Shown here one piece after another: positions 40,999-49,323 of a stretch of 64,000 bases of DNA. Source of the stretch: Aurantimonas coralicida_A. Lineage in GTDB: Bacteria; Pseudomonadota; Alphaproteobacteria; Rhizobiales; Rhizobiaceae. The notes under the pieces are model-generated. The model worked only from the letters and a program-made list of their open reading frames with translations. It did no database searches and was not told the DNA's origin. The stretch is from assembly GCF_036016755.1 (NCBI RefSeq), contig NZ_JAYXIH010000007.1, positions 1 through 64,000 of the forward strand. The letters run 5' to 3'. The number at the start of each line of letters is the position of its first letter. Within the stretch, counting starts at the first letter, position 1. The position numbers were made by a program, and so were the translations under genes.

Positions 40999-43035
40999 AT
41001 GGACAAACCCGTTGCCGCCGCCCGTCAGCCGAAAAAAGCCCCGACAGCCAAGGCCGCGGAGAGCGAAGCTCGCCTCTTGGCGCTGGCCGAAAACCGCATC
41101 GTCATCGAGGGCGTCGCGCCGGAGATTGATGGCGGTCGCTTCGCGGTCAAGCGCGTCGAGGGCGAGAAGCTGGTCGTCTCCGCCGATGTATTTTCCGACG
41201 GGCACGACGAAATCGCCGCGGCGGTCGTCTACGGCTCGGCGGACGACGAGGCCTGGAGCGAGACGCCGCTGACATTCGTCGCGAACGACCGCTGGTCGGC
41301 GGACATCGTCTTCGAGGTTCCAGGCCCCTATCGCTTTTCGATTATCGCCTGGCGCGACCTCTATGCGACATGGCGCGACGAGGCGACGAAGAAGCGCGAC
41401 GCGGGCAAACTGAGCGACCTGGAACTGACCGAAGCGCGTGAACTCGTCAAAAACGCGGCGACGTCAGGGCGTGGCTCCAAGGCCGATCAGAAAGCGGTGG
41501 CGAAGCTTCACGACAAGCTGGAAAAGCTCAGCGCCAAGGGCGACGCCGACGGCCAGTACGCGCTGATGCAGGCCGCCGACACGATCGCGCTGCTCGACGC
41601 CGCCGGCCACCGCACGCATCTGTCGCGCTATCCGATCGAGGTTCCGGTCTGGGTCGATCGCACCGCCGCGGCGTTTTCGGCCTGGTACGAACTGATGCCG
41701 CGCTCGCAGTCCGGTGACGCGAGCCGGCACGGCACCTTCGACGACGTTATCAAGCGTCTGCCCGACATTCAGGAGATGGGCTTCGACGTTCTGTATTTCC
41801 CGCCGATCCATCCGATCGGAAGCACCAACCGCAAGGGCAAGAACAATACGCTGATGCCGGGGCCTGACGATCCCGGCAGTCCTTATGCGATCGGCTCGGA
41901 CGAGGGCGGCCACGATGCCATCCATCCCGAACTCGGCTCATTCGAGGATTTCGCGCGGCTGGTTGAGGCGGCCAAGCAGCATGGACTGGAAATCGCCATC
42001 GATTTCGCCATCCAGTGCTCGCCGGACCACCCCTGGATCAAACAGCACCCCGAATGGTTCGACTGGCGGCCGGACGGCACGATCAAATTCGCCGAGAACC
42101 CGCCGAAGAAATACGAGGATATCGTCAACGTCCATTTCTATCGCGGCGCGCTACCGTCGATCTGGTACGAATTGCGGGACATCGTCCTGTTCTGGCTCGA
42201 CAAGGGCGTCAGGATCTTCCGCGTCGATAATCCCCACACCAAGCCGTTTCCGTTCTGGGAATGGATGATCGCGGAGGTCCGCAAGGTCGATCCCGGCGTG
42301 GTGTTCCTCGCCGAGGCCTTCACCCGGCCGAAGGTGATGAAGCGGCTCGGCAAGGTCGGCTACAACCAGTCCTATTCCTATTTCACCTGGCGCAACGCCA
42401 AGGCGGAGCTGACCGAGTATCTAACCGAGCTGACGCGGACGGAAGCGGCCGAATACATGCGGCCGAACTTCTTCGTGAATACGCCGGACATTAACCCGAT
42501 CTATCTCCAGGTCAGCGGTCGGCCGGGGTTTCGCACCCGCCTCGCCCTCGCCGCGACGCTTGCCGGCAATTACGGCGTCTATTCGGGTTTCGAGCTCTGC
42601 GAGTTCCTGCCGGTTCCGGGCAAGGAAGAATATCTCAACTCCGAGAAATACGAGATTCGCGCCTTCGACTGGAAGGCCGAGGGTAATATTCGCGACGACA
42701 TCGCCTTCTTCAACCGGCTGCGCCGCTCGGAAAAGGCGATGCAGGATTTCCGCAGCCTCGCCTTCTACAATTTCCACAACGACAACATCCTCTATTACGG
42801 CAAGCGGACGGCCGACCTTTCCTCCTTCCTGCTCTTCGCCGTCACCCTCGATCCGCATGCGCCGCAGGGCGGCCATTTCGAGGTGCCCTTATGGGAGTTC
42901 GGGCTGCCGGACGACGGGTCGGTGATGGTCGAGGACATGGTCACCGGTCAGAGTTTTGCCTGGAAGGGCAAGGTTCAGCACTGGTGGATGAACCCGCACG
43001 ACCGGCCTTACGCCGTCTTCAAGATATCCCGCTGA
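40999..43035 (+). CDS. glgE: Alpha-1,4-glucan:maltose-1-phosphate maltosyltransferase GlgE
   Basis: The product is 678 residues, normal for GlgE, which extends alpha-1,4-glucan from maltose 1-phosphate. An N-terminal beta-sandwich and helical region precede the GH13_3 barrel: FDVLYFPPIHPIGSTNRKGKNN near 261, CSPDHPWIKQHPEWFDWRPDGTIK-type donor site near 336, VRIFRVDNPHTKPFPFWEW with the nucleophile Asp410, and VFLAEAFTRPKVM with the acid/base Glu439. A C-terminal beta-domain ends in WWMNPHDRPYAVFKI. It is followed 28 bases later by the treS-maltokinase gene that makes its substrate. Confidence 0.96.
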   Translation: MDKPVAAARQPKKAPTAKAAESEARLLALAENRIVIEGVAPEIDGGRFAVKRVEGEKLVVSADVFSDGHDEIAAAVVYGSADDEAWSETPLTFVANDRWSADIVFEVPGPYRFSIIAWRDLYATWRDEATKKRDAGKLSDLELTEARELVKNAATSGRGSKADQKAVAKLHDKLEKLSAKGDADGQYALMQAADTIALLDAAGHRTHLSRYPIEVPVWVDRTAAAFSAWYELMPRSQSGDASRHGTFDDVIKRLPDIQEMGFDVLYFPPIHPIGSTNRKGKNNTLMPGPDDPGSPYAIGSDEGGHDAIHPELGSFEDFARLVEAAKQHGLEIAIDFAIQCSPDHPWIKQHPEWFDWRPDGTIKFAENPPKKYEDIVNVHFYRGALPSIWYELRDIVLFWLDKGVRIFRVDNPHTKPFPFWEWMIAEVRKVDPGVVFLAEAFTRPKVMKRLGKVGYNQSYSYFTWRNAKAELTEYLTELTRTEAAEYMRPNFFVNTPDINPIYLQVSGRPGFRTRLALAATLAGNYGVYSGFELCEFLPVPGKEEYLNSEKYEIRAFDWKAEGNIRDDIAFFNRLRRSEKAMQDFRSLAFYNFHNDNILYYGKRTADLSSFLLFAVTLDPHAPQGGHFEVPLWEFGLPDDGSVMVEDMVTGQSFAWKGKVQHWWMNPHDRPYAVFKISR

Positions 43036-43063
43036 CACCCCAACGCCGGAAGCTGCGAGCAAC

Positions 43064-46000
43064 ATGAACGAGCAAGTCACCATCGCTCCGAACGAGCCGA
43101 CCCCGGGCCCCGATCCCGAGGCCATGGACTGGTACAAGGATGCGATCATCTACCAACTCCACGTCAAGACCTTCGCCGATTCGAACGGCGATGGGATCGG
43201 AGACTTCGCCGGGCTTCTCGACCGGCTGGACTATGTCCAGGAGCTCGGGGTCACGGCCATCTGGCTGTTGCCGTTCTATCCCTCGCCGCTCCGCGACGAC
43301 GGCTACGACATCGCCGACTATCGCTCGGTCAATCCGTCCTACGGCAATCTGGAAGACATCGAGCGATTGATCGAGGAAGCGCACAAGCGCGGCCTGCGGG
43401 TGATCACCGAGTTGGTCATCAACCACACCTCCGACCAGCATCCTTGGTTCAAGGCGGCGCGCAACTCGCCGAAGGGCTCGCCCGAGCGCGATTTCTACGT
43501 CTGGGCCGATGACGACAAGGGCTACGACCAGACCCGCATCATCTTCCTCGACACGGAGACGTCTAACTGGACCTTTGACCCGGTGGCGGGTCAATATTTC
43601 TGGCACCGCTTCTATTCGCACCAGCCGGATCTGAACTTCGACAATCCGAAGGTCATGGAGGAAGTGCTGTCGGTCATGCACTTCTGGCTGGATAAGGGCG
43701 TCGACGGTCTGCGGCTCGACGCGATTCCTTATCTGGTCGAGCGGGAAGGCACCAACAACGAGAACCTGCCCGAGACCCACGTCGTCCTGAAGGCCATCCG
43801 CACGGATCTCGACAAACACTATCCCGACCGGATGCTGTTGGCCGAGGCCAATCAGTGGCCGGAGGACACGCACCCCTATTTCGGCGACGGCGACGAATGC
43901 CACATGGCGTTCCATTTCCCACTGATGCCGCGCATGTACATGGCGCTGGCTCAGGAGGACCGGCACCCGATCACCGACATCATGCGGCAGACGCCGGAAA
44001 TCCCGGAAAACTGCCAATGGGCGATCTTCCTGCGCAATCATGACGAGCTGACCCTGGAAATGGTCACCGAGGAAGAGCGGGACTATCTGTGGTCGACCTA
44101 TGCCAGCGATACGCGGGCGCGGATCAATCTCGGTATTCGCCGGCGCTTGGCGCCGCTGATGGGCAACGACCGGCGAAAGGTGGAACTCCTCAACGCCCTG
44201 TTGATGTCGATGCCGGGCACGCCGACCATTTATTACGGCGACGAGATCGGGATGGGCGACAACTATTATCTAGGCGATCGCGACGGGGTGCGCACCCCGA
44301 TGCAATGGTCCGCCGACCGCAATGGCGGCTTTTCCCGCGCCGACCCGCAACGGCTCTATCTGCCTGTGATCCAGGACCCGGTCTACGGCTATCAGGCGGT
44401 CAACGTCGAGGCGCAGTCCAACAACCCGTCCTCGCAGCTCAACTGGATGCGGCGCCTGATTCAAGTCCGACGTACCAAGGAGGCCTTCGGCCGCGGGGAG
44501 ATAACCTTCCTTTATCCCTCCAATCGAAAAATCCTCGCCTATCTGCGCGAATATGGCGGCGAGCGCATCCTGTGCGTCGCCAATTTGTCGAGTTCGGCCC
44601 AGGCGGTGGAGTTGGACCTCTCCGACCACGCCGGCGCCACGCCGGTGGAAATGCTCGGTCTTTCGGTGTTTCCGACAGTGGGGCCGGGAAGCTACGTTCT
44701 GACGCTGCCGGCCTACGGTTTCTTCTGGTTCGATCTGGCCTCCTCGGGCCGCGAATCCACCGAACCGGCGCCGCTTCCGGCCTTCTCGACGATTGTCGCC
44801 GCCAACGACCTTCACGGCACGATCAACACGCGCAACCAGCAAGAGATGGAATCCGTTCTGCCGGAGTTCATCGCGGGGCAGCGCTGGTTCGCCGGCAAAT
44901 CCGAGCGGCCGGGCAGGGTGCGGGTGGACGTGCTCGGTCCTCCGCCGATGGGTTCGCGGCGGCATCTCTTCACCGAACTGACCGTGACCACGGCCGAGGG
45001 CGAGCACCGTTATCTGCTGCCGCTCAGCGCCAGGTGGGGAGAAGACAATCTCCATCATCAGGCGCCGATGCTTCCCTACACCTTGATGAAGATCCGCCAG
45101 GGGCCGCGGATCGGCGCGGTCGTCGACGGGGCCCGCGATCCCGATCTGGCCAAACTCGTGGTGGCCATGATCGCCGACGGCAAGACGATCGATCTCGCCG
45201 GCGGCGCCTTCGAGATCGCGACATCGCAATCGGCGCGTGAGGTGCTGACGCGGGCGGCCGAGGTCGAGGCCGACGACATCCATGCGCTGAGCGGCGAGCA
45301 GTCGAACACCTCGTTGCAAATCGGCCAGGAGGCGATCCTGAAATTCTATCGTCGTTTGCGCGACGGCATCCAGCCGGAGCTGGAGGTCACGCGCTTCCTG
45401 ACCGAGAAGACTAATTTCGAAGCAGCCCCCGCTCTGCTCGGCTCGATCGAACTGGTTCGCCAGGACGGCAGCCGGACGGCGGTCGCCGCCCTGTTCGAGC
45501 GAGTGTTGAATCAAGGCGACGCCTGGACGGTGGTTACCGATGCGCTGTCCCGATATCTGCGCGATAACGCCTATGGCCAGCAGCCGACCGGCGATGAAAG
45601 CGCAGACCTCGGAGCCCTCGGCGGCGAGCCGCAACTGGCCATCCAGATCGATTCAGGCGCGGTCATCGGCACGCGAACCGGCGAGATGCACGCCGCGTTG
45701 GCGACGAAGACCGGCGACGCCGCTTTCGATCCCGAGCCGATCGATGCGGCGGCGCTTGCCGAGATCGTCGCGGAAGCCAAGCGCGAGGTGAGCGATACGC
45801 TCGTTGCGCTGTCGCGCATGCGGCACGCGGCCGGTGATTTCGCGGCTGACGGGGTGGAGCGGTTGCTCGGCGCGGAAAAGGACATCCTGACCTGGTTTGA
45901 CGGTTTTTCGCACCTGGCGGTATCGACGCATCGGACCCGTATCCACGGCGACTACCATCTCGGCCAGGTGCTGGTCGCCAAGAACGACGTGGTCATCCTC

Positions 46001-46390
46001 GACTTCGAGGGAGAGCCGGGTCGGCCGCTGGAGGAGCGGCGGCGCAAATCTTCGCCTTTGCGGGACGTCGCTGGCATGCTGCGATCCTTCGATTACGCCG
46101 CCTTCGCGGCCCGCGACAAGGCGGGGCCGGCGGACGACGCCACGGTAGAGCGTCTGCGCGAGATGGCGGAAAGCTGGCGCGATGAGGTGGCCGAGAGCTT
46201 CCTCGTCCATTGGAGTGCGGCCTCCGGCATCGCGCTGGACGATCCGGCCACGGCCCAACTGCTCGATCTCTTCGTGCTGCAAAAGGCTTTCTACGAACTT
46301 CGCTACGAGGCGGCGATGCGGCCGGCCTGGCTGTCGATCCCGCTGCGCGGGATCATCGCGCTCCTCGAGAAACGACAGGTTTTGAAATGA
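43064..46390 (+). CDS. treS: Trehalose synthase-maltokinase fusion (TreS-Mak)
   Basis: The product is 1108 residues in two enzymes. Residues about 20-565 are TreS (GH13_16), interconverting trehalose and maltose: AIWLLPFYPSPLRDDGYDIADY near 65, LRLDAIPYLVEREG with nucleophile Asp219, LLAEANQWPED with acid/base Glu261, and LRNHDELTLEMV near 323. Residues about 590-1108 are maltokinase (Pep2/Mak): FIAGQRWFAGKS near 599, IHGDYHLGQVLV with the catalytic Asp near 963, and LDFEGEPGRPLEERRRKSSPLRDV near 979 (core DFEGEPGR). Trehalose is thus turned into maltose 1-phosphate in one polypeptide for GlgE. It overlaps glgB by 4 bases. Confidence 0.96.
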   Translation: MNEQVTIAPNEPTPGPDPEAMDWYKDAIIYQLHVKTFADSNGDGIGDFAGLLDRLDYVQELGVTAIWLLPFYPSPLRDDGYDIADYRSVNPSYGNLEDIERLIEEAHKRGLRVITELVINHTSDQHPWFKAARNSPKGSPERDFYVWADDDKGYDQTRIIFLDTETSNWTFDPVAGQYFWHRFYSHQPDLNFDNPKVMEEVLSVMHFWLDKGVDGLRLDAIPYLVEREGTNNENLPETHVVLKAIRTDLDKHYPDRMLLAEANQWPEDTHPYFGDGDECHMAFHFPLMPRMYMALAQEDRHPITDIMRQTPEIPENCQWAIFLRNHDELTLEMVTEEERDYLWSTYASDTRARINLGIRRRLAPLMGNDRRKVELLNALLMSMPGTPTIYYGDEIGMGDNYYLGDRDGVRTPMQWSADRNGGFSRADPQRLYLPVIQDPVYGYQAVNVEAQSNNPSSQLNWMRRLIQVRRTKEAFGRGEITFLYPSNRKILAYLREYGGERILCVANLSSSAQAVELDLSDHAGATPVEMLGLSVFPTVGPGSYVLTLPAYGFFWFDLASSGRESTEPAPLPAFSTIVAANDLHGTINTRNQQEMESVLPEFIAGQRWFAGKSERPGRVRVDVLGPPPMGSRRHLFTELTVTTAEGEHRYLLPLSARWGEDNLHHQAPMLPYTLMKIRQGPRIGAVVDGARDPDLAKLVVAMIADGKTIDLAGGAFEIATSQSAREVLTRAAEVEADDIHALSGEQSNTSLQIGQEAILKFYRRLRDGIQPELEVTRFLTEKTNFEAAPALLGSIELVRQDGSRTAVAALFERVLNQGDAWTVVTDALSRYLRDNAYGQQPTGDESADLGALGGEPQLAIQIDSGAVIGTRTGEMHAALATKTGDAAFDPEPIDAAALAEIVAEAKREVSDTLVALSRMRHAAGDFAADGVERLLGAEKDILTWFDGFSHLAVSTHRTRIHGDYHLGQVLVAKNDVVILDFEGEPGRPLEERRRKSSPLRDVAGMLRSFDYAAFAARDKAGPADDATVERLREMAESWRDEVAESFLVHWSAASGIALDDPATAQLLDLFVLQKAFYELRYEAAMRPAWLSIPLRGIIALLEKRQVLK

Positions 46391-48699
46391 ACAAGACAGC
46401 ACAAAAGAGCGGTGGAGCGGCCATGGTCGACCACCGCCCGAATGAGCACGAAGCGCATGAGATCGGTCGCGGTGTGCATGGCGACCCCTTTGCCGTGCTC
46501 GGGTCGCGGCCGGTCCAAGGTGGCTCCATTGTGCGGNAAGCGCATGAGATCGGTCGCGGTGTGCATGGCGACCCCTTTGCCGTGCTCGGGTCGCGGCCGG
46601 TCCAAGGTGGCTCCATTGTGCGGGTCTTTCGGCCCGGCGCCGAAGCGGCGGCCGTCGTCGATGGCAAGGGCAAGGTCCTTGGCGAGCTCGAACGCTTCGG
46701 TCCCGCAGGGTTTCATTCCGGTTTCGTCCCAGGCCTCAAGCCCGGCGACGTCTATCGGCTGCAATACGCCCATGGCGGCGACCATTGGCAGGAGGAGGAC
46801 GTCTATCGCTTCGGAACCATTTTGGGCGAACAGGACGTCTATCTTCTCAACGAAGGCAATCACTACCGGCTTTACGAAAAGCTCGGCGCCCATCCCACCA
46901 CGATGGGCGGCGTCGAGGGTACGGCCTTTGCCGTGCTTGCGCCGAGCGCGCGCCGGGTGTCGGTGGTCGGCAATTTCAATTCCTGGGACGGCCGCCGTCA
47001 CGTCATGCGCAAGCGCCACGAATGTGGCGTCTGGGAGCTGTTCGTTCCCGCCGTCGGAAGGGGTGAGGTCTACAAATACGAACTGACCGGGCCAGACGGC
47101 AATATCATGCCGCTAAAGGCCGATCCCGTCGGTTTCCTGCAAGAAGCGGCACCGTCGACGGCCTCCGTCGTGGAAGGGCTGGTCGAGCACGACTGGCAGG
47201 ACGGCGAATTCCAGAAGCATGGCGCCGACTGGCAGGATCGCGAAAAGCCCATCTCGATCTACGAGGTGCATCTGGGCTCATGGCGACGGGGCGACGACAA
47301 CAGCTTCCTCACCTACGACGCTCTGGCCGAGGAACTCGTGTCCTATGTCAAGGACATGGGATTTACCCATGTGGAGTTCCTGCCGGTCTCCGAGCATCCG
47401 TTCTATGGCTCCTGGGGTTACCAGCCGATCGGCCTTTACGCTCCCACGTCCCGCTACGGCTCGCCCGAGGCCTTCGCCCGCCTCGTCGACGCGCTGCATC
47501 AGGCCGAGATCGGTGTGCTGCTCGACTGGGTACCGGGGCATTTCCCGACCGATATTCACGGCCTCGGCCAGTTCGACGGGACGGCGCTCTACGAACACCC
47601 CGATCCGCGCCGCGGCTTCCACAAGGACTGGGACACGCTGATCTACAATTACGGACGGCCGGAGATCGACAACTATCTGGTCGCCAACGGGCTCTACTGG
47701 CTCGACCGTTTCCACATCGACGGGCTGCGTGTCGATGCCGTCGCCTCGATGCTTTATCTCGACTATTCGCGCGAGCATGGCGAGTGGGAGCCCAACATTC
47801 AAGGCGGGCGCGAGAACCTCGAGGCGATGGCGTTCCTGAAGGACACAAACGAGCGCGTCGGCGAGTATTATCCGAAGGCGACCACCCATGCCGAGGAGTC
47901 GACCGCCTTCCCCGATGTCTCCAAGCCGACCTTCGCCGGCGGCCTCGGTTTCCACTTCAAATGGAACATGGGGTGGATGCACGACACGCTCGAATTCATG
48001 TCGAAGGAGCCGGTGCATCGGCGCTATCACCATCACCAGATGACCTTCGGCATGGTCTACGCCTATTCGGAGAATTTCATCCTGCCGCTCAGCCACGACG
48101 AAGTGGTCTACGGAAAGGGCTCCTTACTCGGCAAGATGCCCGGCGACCAATGGCAGAAATTCGCCAATCTCAGAGCCTATTTCGGCTTCATGTGGACGCA
48201 TCCGGGCAAGAAACTCATCTTCATGGGGGGTGAGTTTGGCCAGGCCGGGGAGTGGAACCACGACCGCTCGCTTGACTGGCATCTCCTCGAAAGTCCCGAG
48301 CACAAGGGCGTGCAACGCCTCGTACGCGATCTTAACACCATGTACCGGGAGATCCCCGCGCTCCACCAGCTCGACTGCGAGCCCGCCGGTTTCGAGTGGG
48401 TCGACACATCGAATGTCGAGCAGAGCGTCATCGCCTTCCTGCGCAAAGATCGAGACGACAAGCCGGTGCTCGTCGTCTCCAACTTCACGCCGATGCCACG
48501 ACACGACTACCGGATTGGCGTTCCGTCAGGCGGCAAGTGGGTGGAGCGGCTGAACACCGACGCCGAGATCTACGGCGGTTCGAATGTCGGTAATCTCGGC
48601 GGCAAGGAAGCCGAGGAACACTCGGTCCATGGCCGGCCCTATTCGGTGTCGCTGACCCTGCCGCCTCTGGCGACGATCGTGCTCGTCCAGGAAGGCTGA
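46387..48699 (+). CDS. glgB: 1,4-alpha-glucan branching enzyme GlgB (carries an assembly duplication)
   Basis: As printed the frame encodes 770 residues, including one unknown codon at the N. Removing one of two identical 86-base copies plus the N (87 bases, 29 codons) leaves 741 residues, the normal GlgB length. Domain order: N1 domain (HEIGRGVHGDPFAVLG), CBM48 (FAVLAPSARRVSVVGNFNSWDGR near 180 as printed), GH13_9 barrel with WGYQPIGLYAPTSRYG, RVDAVASMLYLDYSR (nucleophile Asp450 as printed), THAEESTAFPDVS (acid/base Glu503 as printed) and LPLSHDEVVYGKGSLL, then a C-terminal beta-domain. It makes the alpha-1,6 branches of the glucan built by GlgE. Confidence 0.95.
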   Translation: MNKTAQKSGGAAMVDHRPNEHEAHEIGRGVHGDPFAVLGSRPVQGGSIVRXAHEIGRGVHGDPFAVLGSRPVQGGSIVRVFRPGAEAAAVVDGKGKVLGELERFGPAGFHSGFVPGLKPGDVYRLQYAHGGDHWQEEDVYRFGTILGEQDVYLLNEGNHYRLYEKLGAHPTTMGGVEGTAFAVLAPSARRVSVVGNFNSWDGRRHVMRKRHECGVWELFVPAVGRGEVYKYELTGPDGNIMPLKADPVGFLQEAAPSTASVVEGLVEHDWQDGEFQKHGADWQDREKPISIYEVHLGSWRRGDDNSFLTYDALAEELVSYVKDMGFTHVEFLPVSEHPFYGSWGYQPIGLYAPTSRYGSPEAFARLVDALHQAEIGVLLDWVPGHFPTDIHGLGQFDGTALYEHPDPRRGFHKDWDTLIYNYGRPEIDNYLVANGLYWLDRFHIDGLRVDAVASMLYLDYSREHGEWEPNIQGGRENLEAMAFLKDTNERVGEYYPKATTHAEESTAFPDVSKPTFAGGLGFHFKWNMGWMHDTLEFMSKEPVHRRYHHHQMTFGMVYAYSENFILPLSHDEVVYGKGSLLGKMPGDQWQKFANLRAYFGFMWTHPGKKLIFMGGEFGQAGEWNHDRSLDWHLLESPEHKGVQRLVRDLNTMYREIPALHQLDCEPAGFEWVDTSNVEQSVIAFLRKDRDDKPVLVVSNFTPMPRHDYRIGVPSGGKWVERLNTDAEIYGGSNVGNLGGKEAEEHSVHGRPYSVSLTLPPLATIVLVQEG
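46451..46623. repeat. Exact 86-base direct repeat around an N (assembly join)
   Basis: Bases 46451-46536 (AAGCGCATGAG...CATTGTGCGG) recur without a single difference at 46538-46623, separated only by the ambiguous base at 46537. The repeat adds 29 codons inside the conserved GlgB N1 domain and duplicates its motif. This is what an assembler produces when two overlapping contig ends are butted with an N rather than merged. Confidence 0.9.
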
Positions 48700-48718
48700 C
48701 GCTGTTGGCAAGGCAGTC

Positions 48719-49258
48719 TTAGACCTCGGACGGGGGTGACCTTCCGTCCGGACTGCCCTGCACATGGCGGAGCGTGGTGAGAGGCGAACCATGCGGGGCG
48801 ACCACGACGCTGAACGAGCCGTCTGTCTCCAGCACGACGGCCCGTACATTGGCGAGGTCGGCGGTCCCTTGCGAACGGATCGCCGCCAGGACCTCCTGCT
48901 CGGTGACCCGCTCCTTCGAGAGCATGGCCGATAGAAAACGGCCGTCGAAGAACAGCAGTGTCGGCTCCGCCTTGACGAGGTTTTGAACCGGCTTCCATCG
49001 CAGCGACGTCCATGCGACTGCGTATTGCAGGCTGCAAAGCAGGACGAAGGCGAAAAGGCCCTCAGACAGCGAGGTGTCCTTGTTCAAAATCACCGACGCC
49101 AGGATCGAGCCCAACGCCACAGTGACGACAAGGTCGAAGGCGTTCATCTTCGACAGCGTGCGCTTGCCGGTGGTTCGCAGGAGCAAAACCAGCCCGGCGT
49201 AAGCGAGAATTCCGGTCACCAGGATTTGCCACAAGTCGTACCAGCTATCGAATATCAA
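48719..49258 (-). CDS. DUF421 (YetF-like) membrane protein
   Basis: The product is 179 residues. Two to three N-terminal membrane spans (LWQILVTGILAYAGLVLLLRTTGKRTLSKMNAFDLVVTVALGSILASVIL, recognisable by RTTGKRTLSKMNAFDLV and ALGSILAS) are followed by a cytosolic DUF421 domain (KPVQNLVKAEPTLLFFDGRF, LSKERVTEQEVLAAIRSQGT, VRAVVLETDGSFSVV). Function unknown. It lies on the minus strand, ending 20 bases from the glgB stop, convergent with the glycan operon. Confidence 0.88.
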   Translation of the reverse strand: MIFDSWYDLWQILVTGILAYAGLVLLLRTTGKRTLSKMNAFDLVVTVALGSILASVILNKDTSLSEGLFAFVLLCSLQYAVAWTSLRWKPVQNLVKAEPTLLFFDGRFLSAMLSKERVTEQEVLAAIRSQGTADLANVRAVVLETDGSFSVVVAPHGSPLTTLRHVQGSPDGRSPPSEV

Positions 49259-49323
49259 GAGCCACTCCGATCGATTATTTTAAAGGCGGCGCCAAACGCG
49301 CTCTCAGCGCTCGGCTGACATGA

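Noticed and set aside
46451..46623. Genuine tandem duplication in GlgB
   Set aside because: The copies are identical at all 86 positions and joined by an N, and removing one restores normal protein length, so an assembly join is far more likely.
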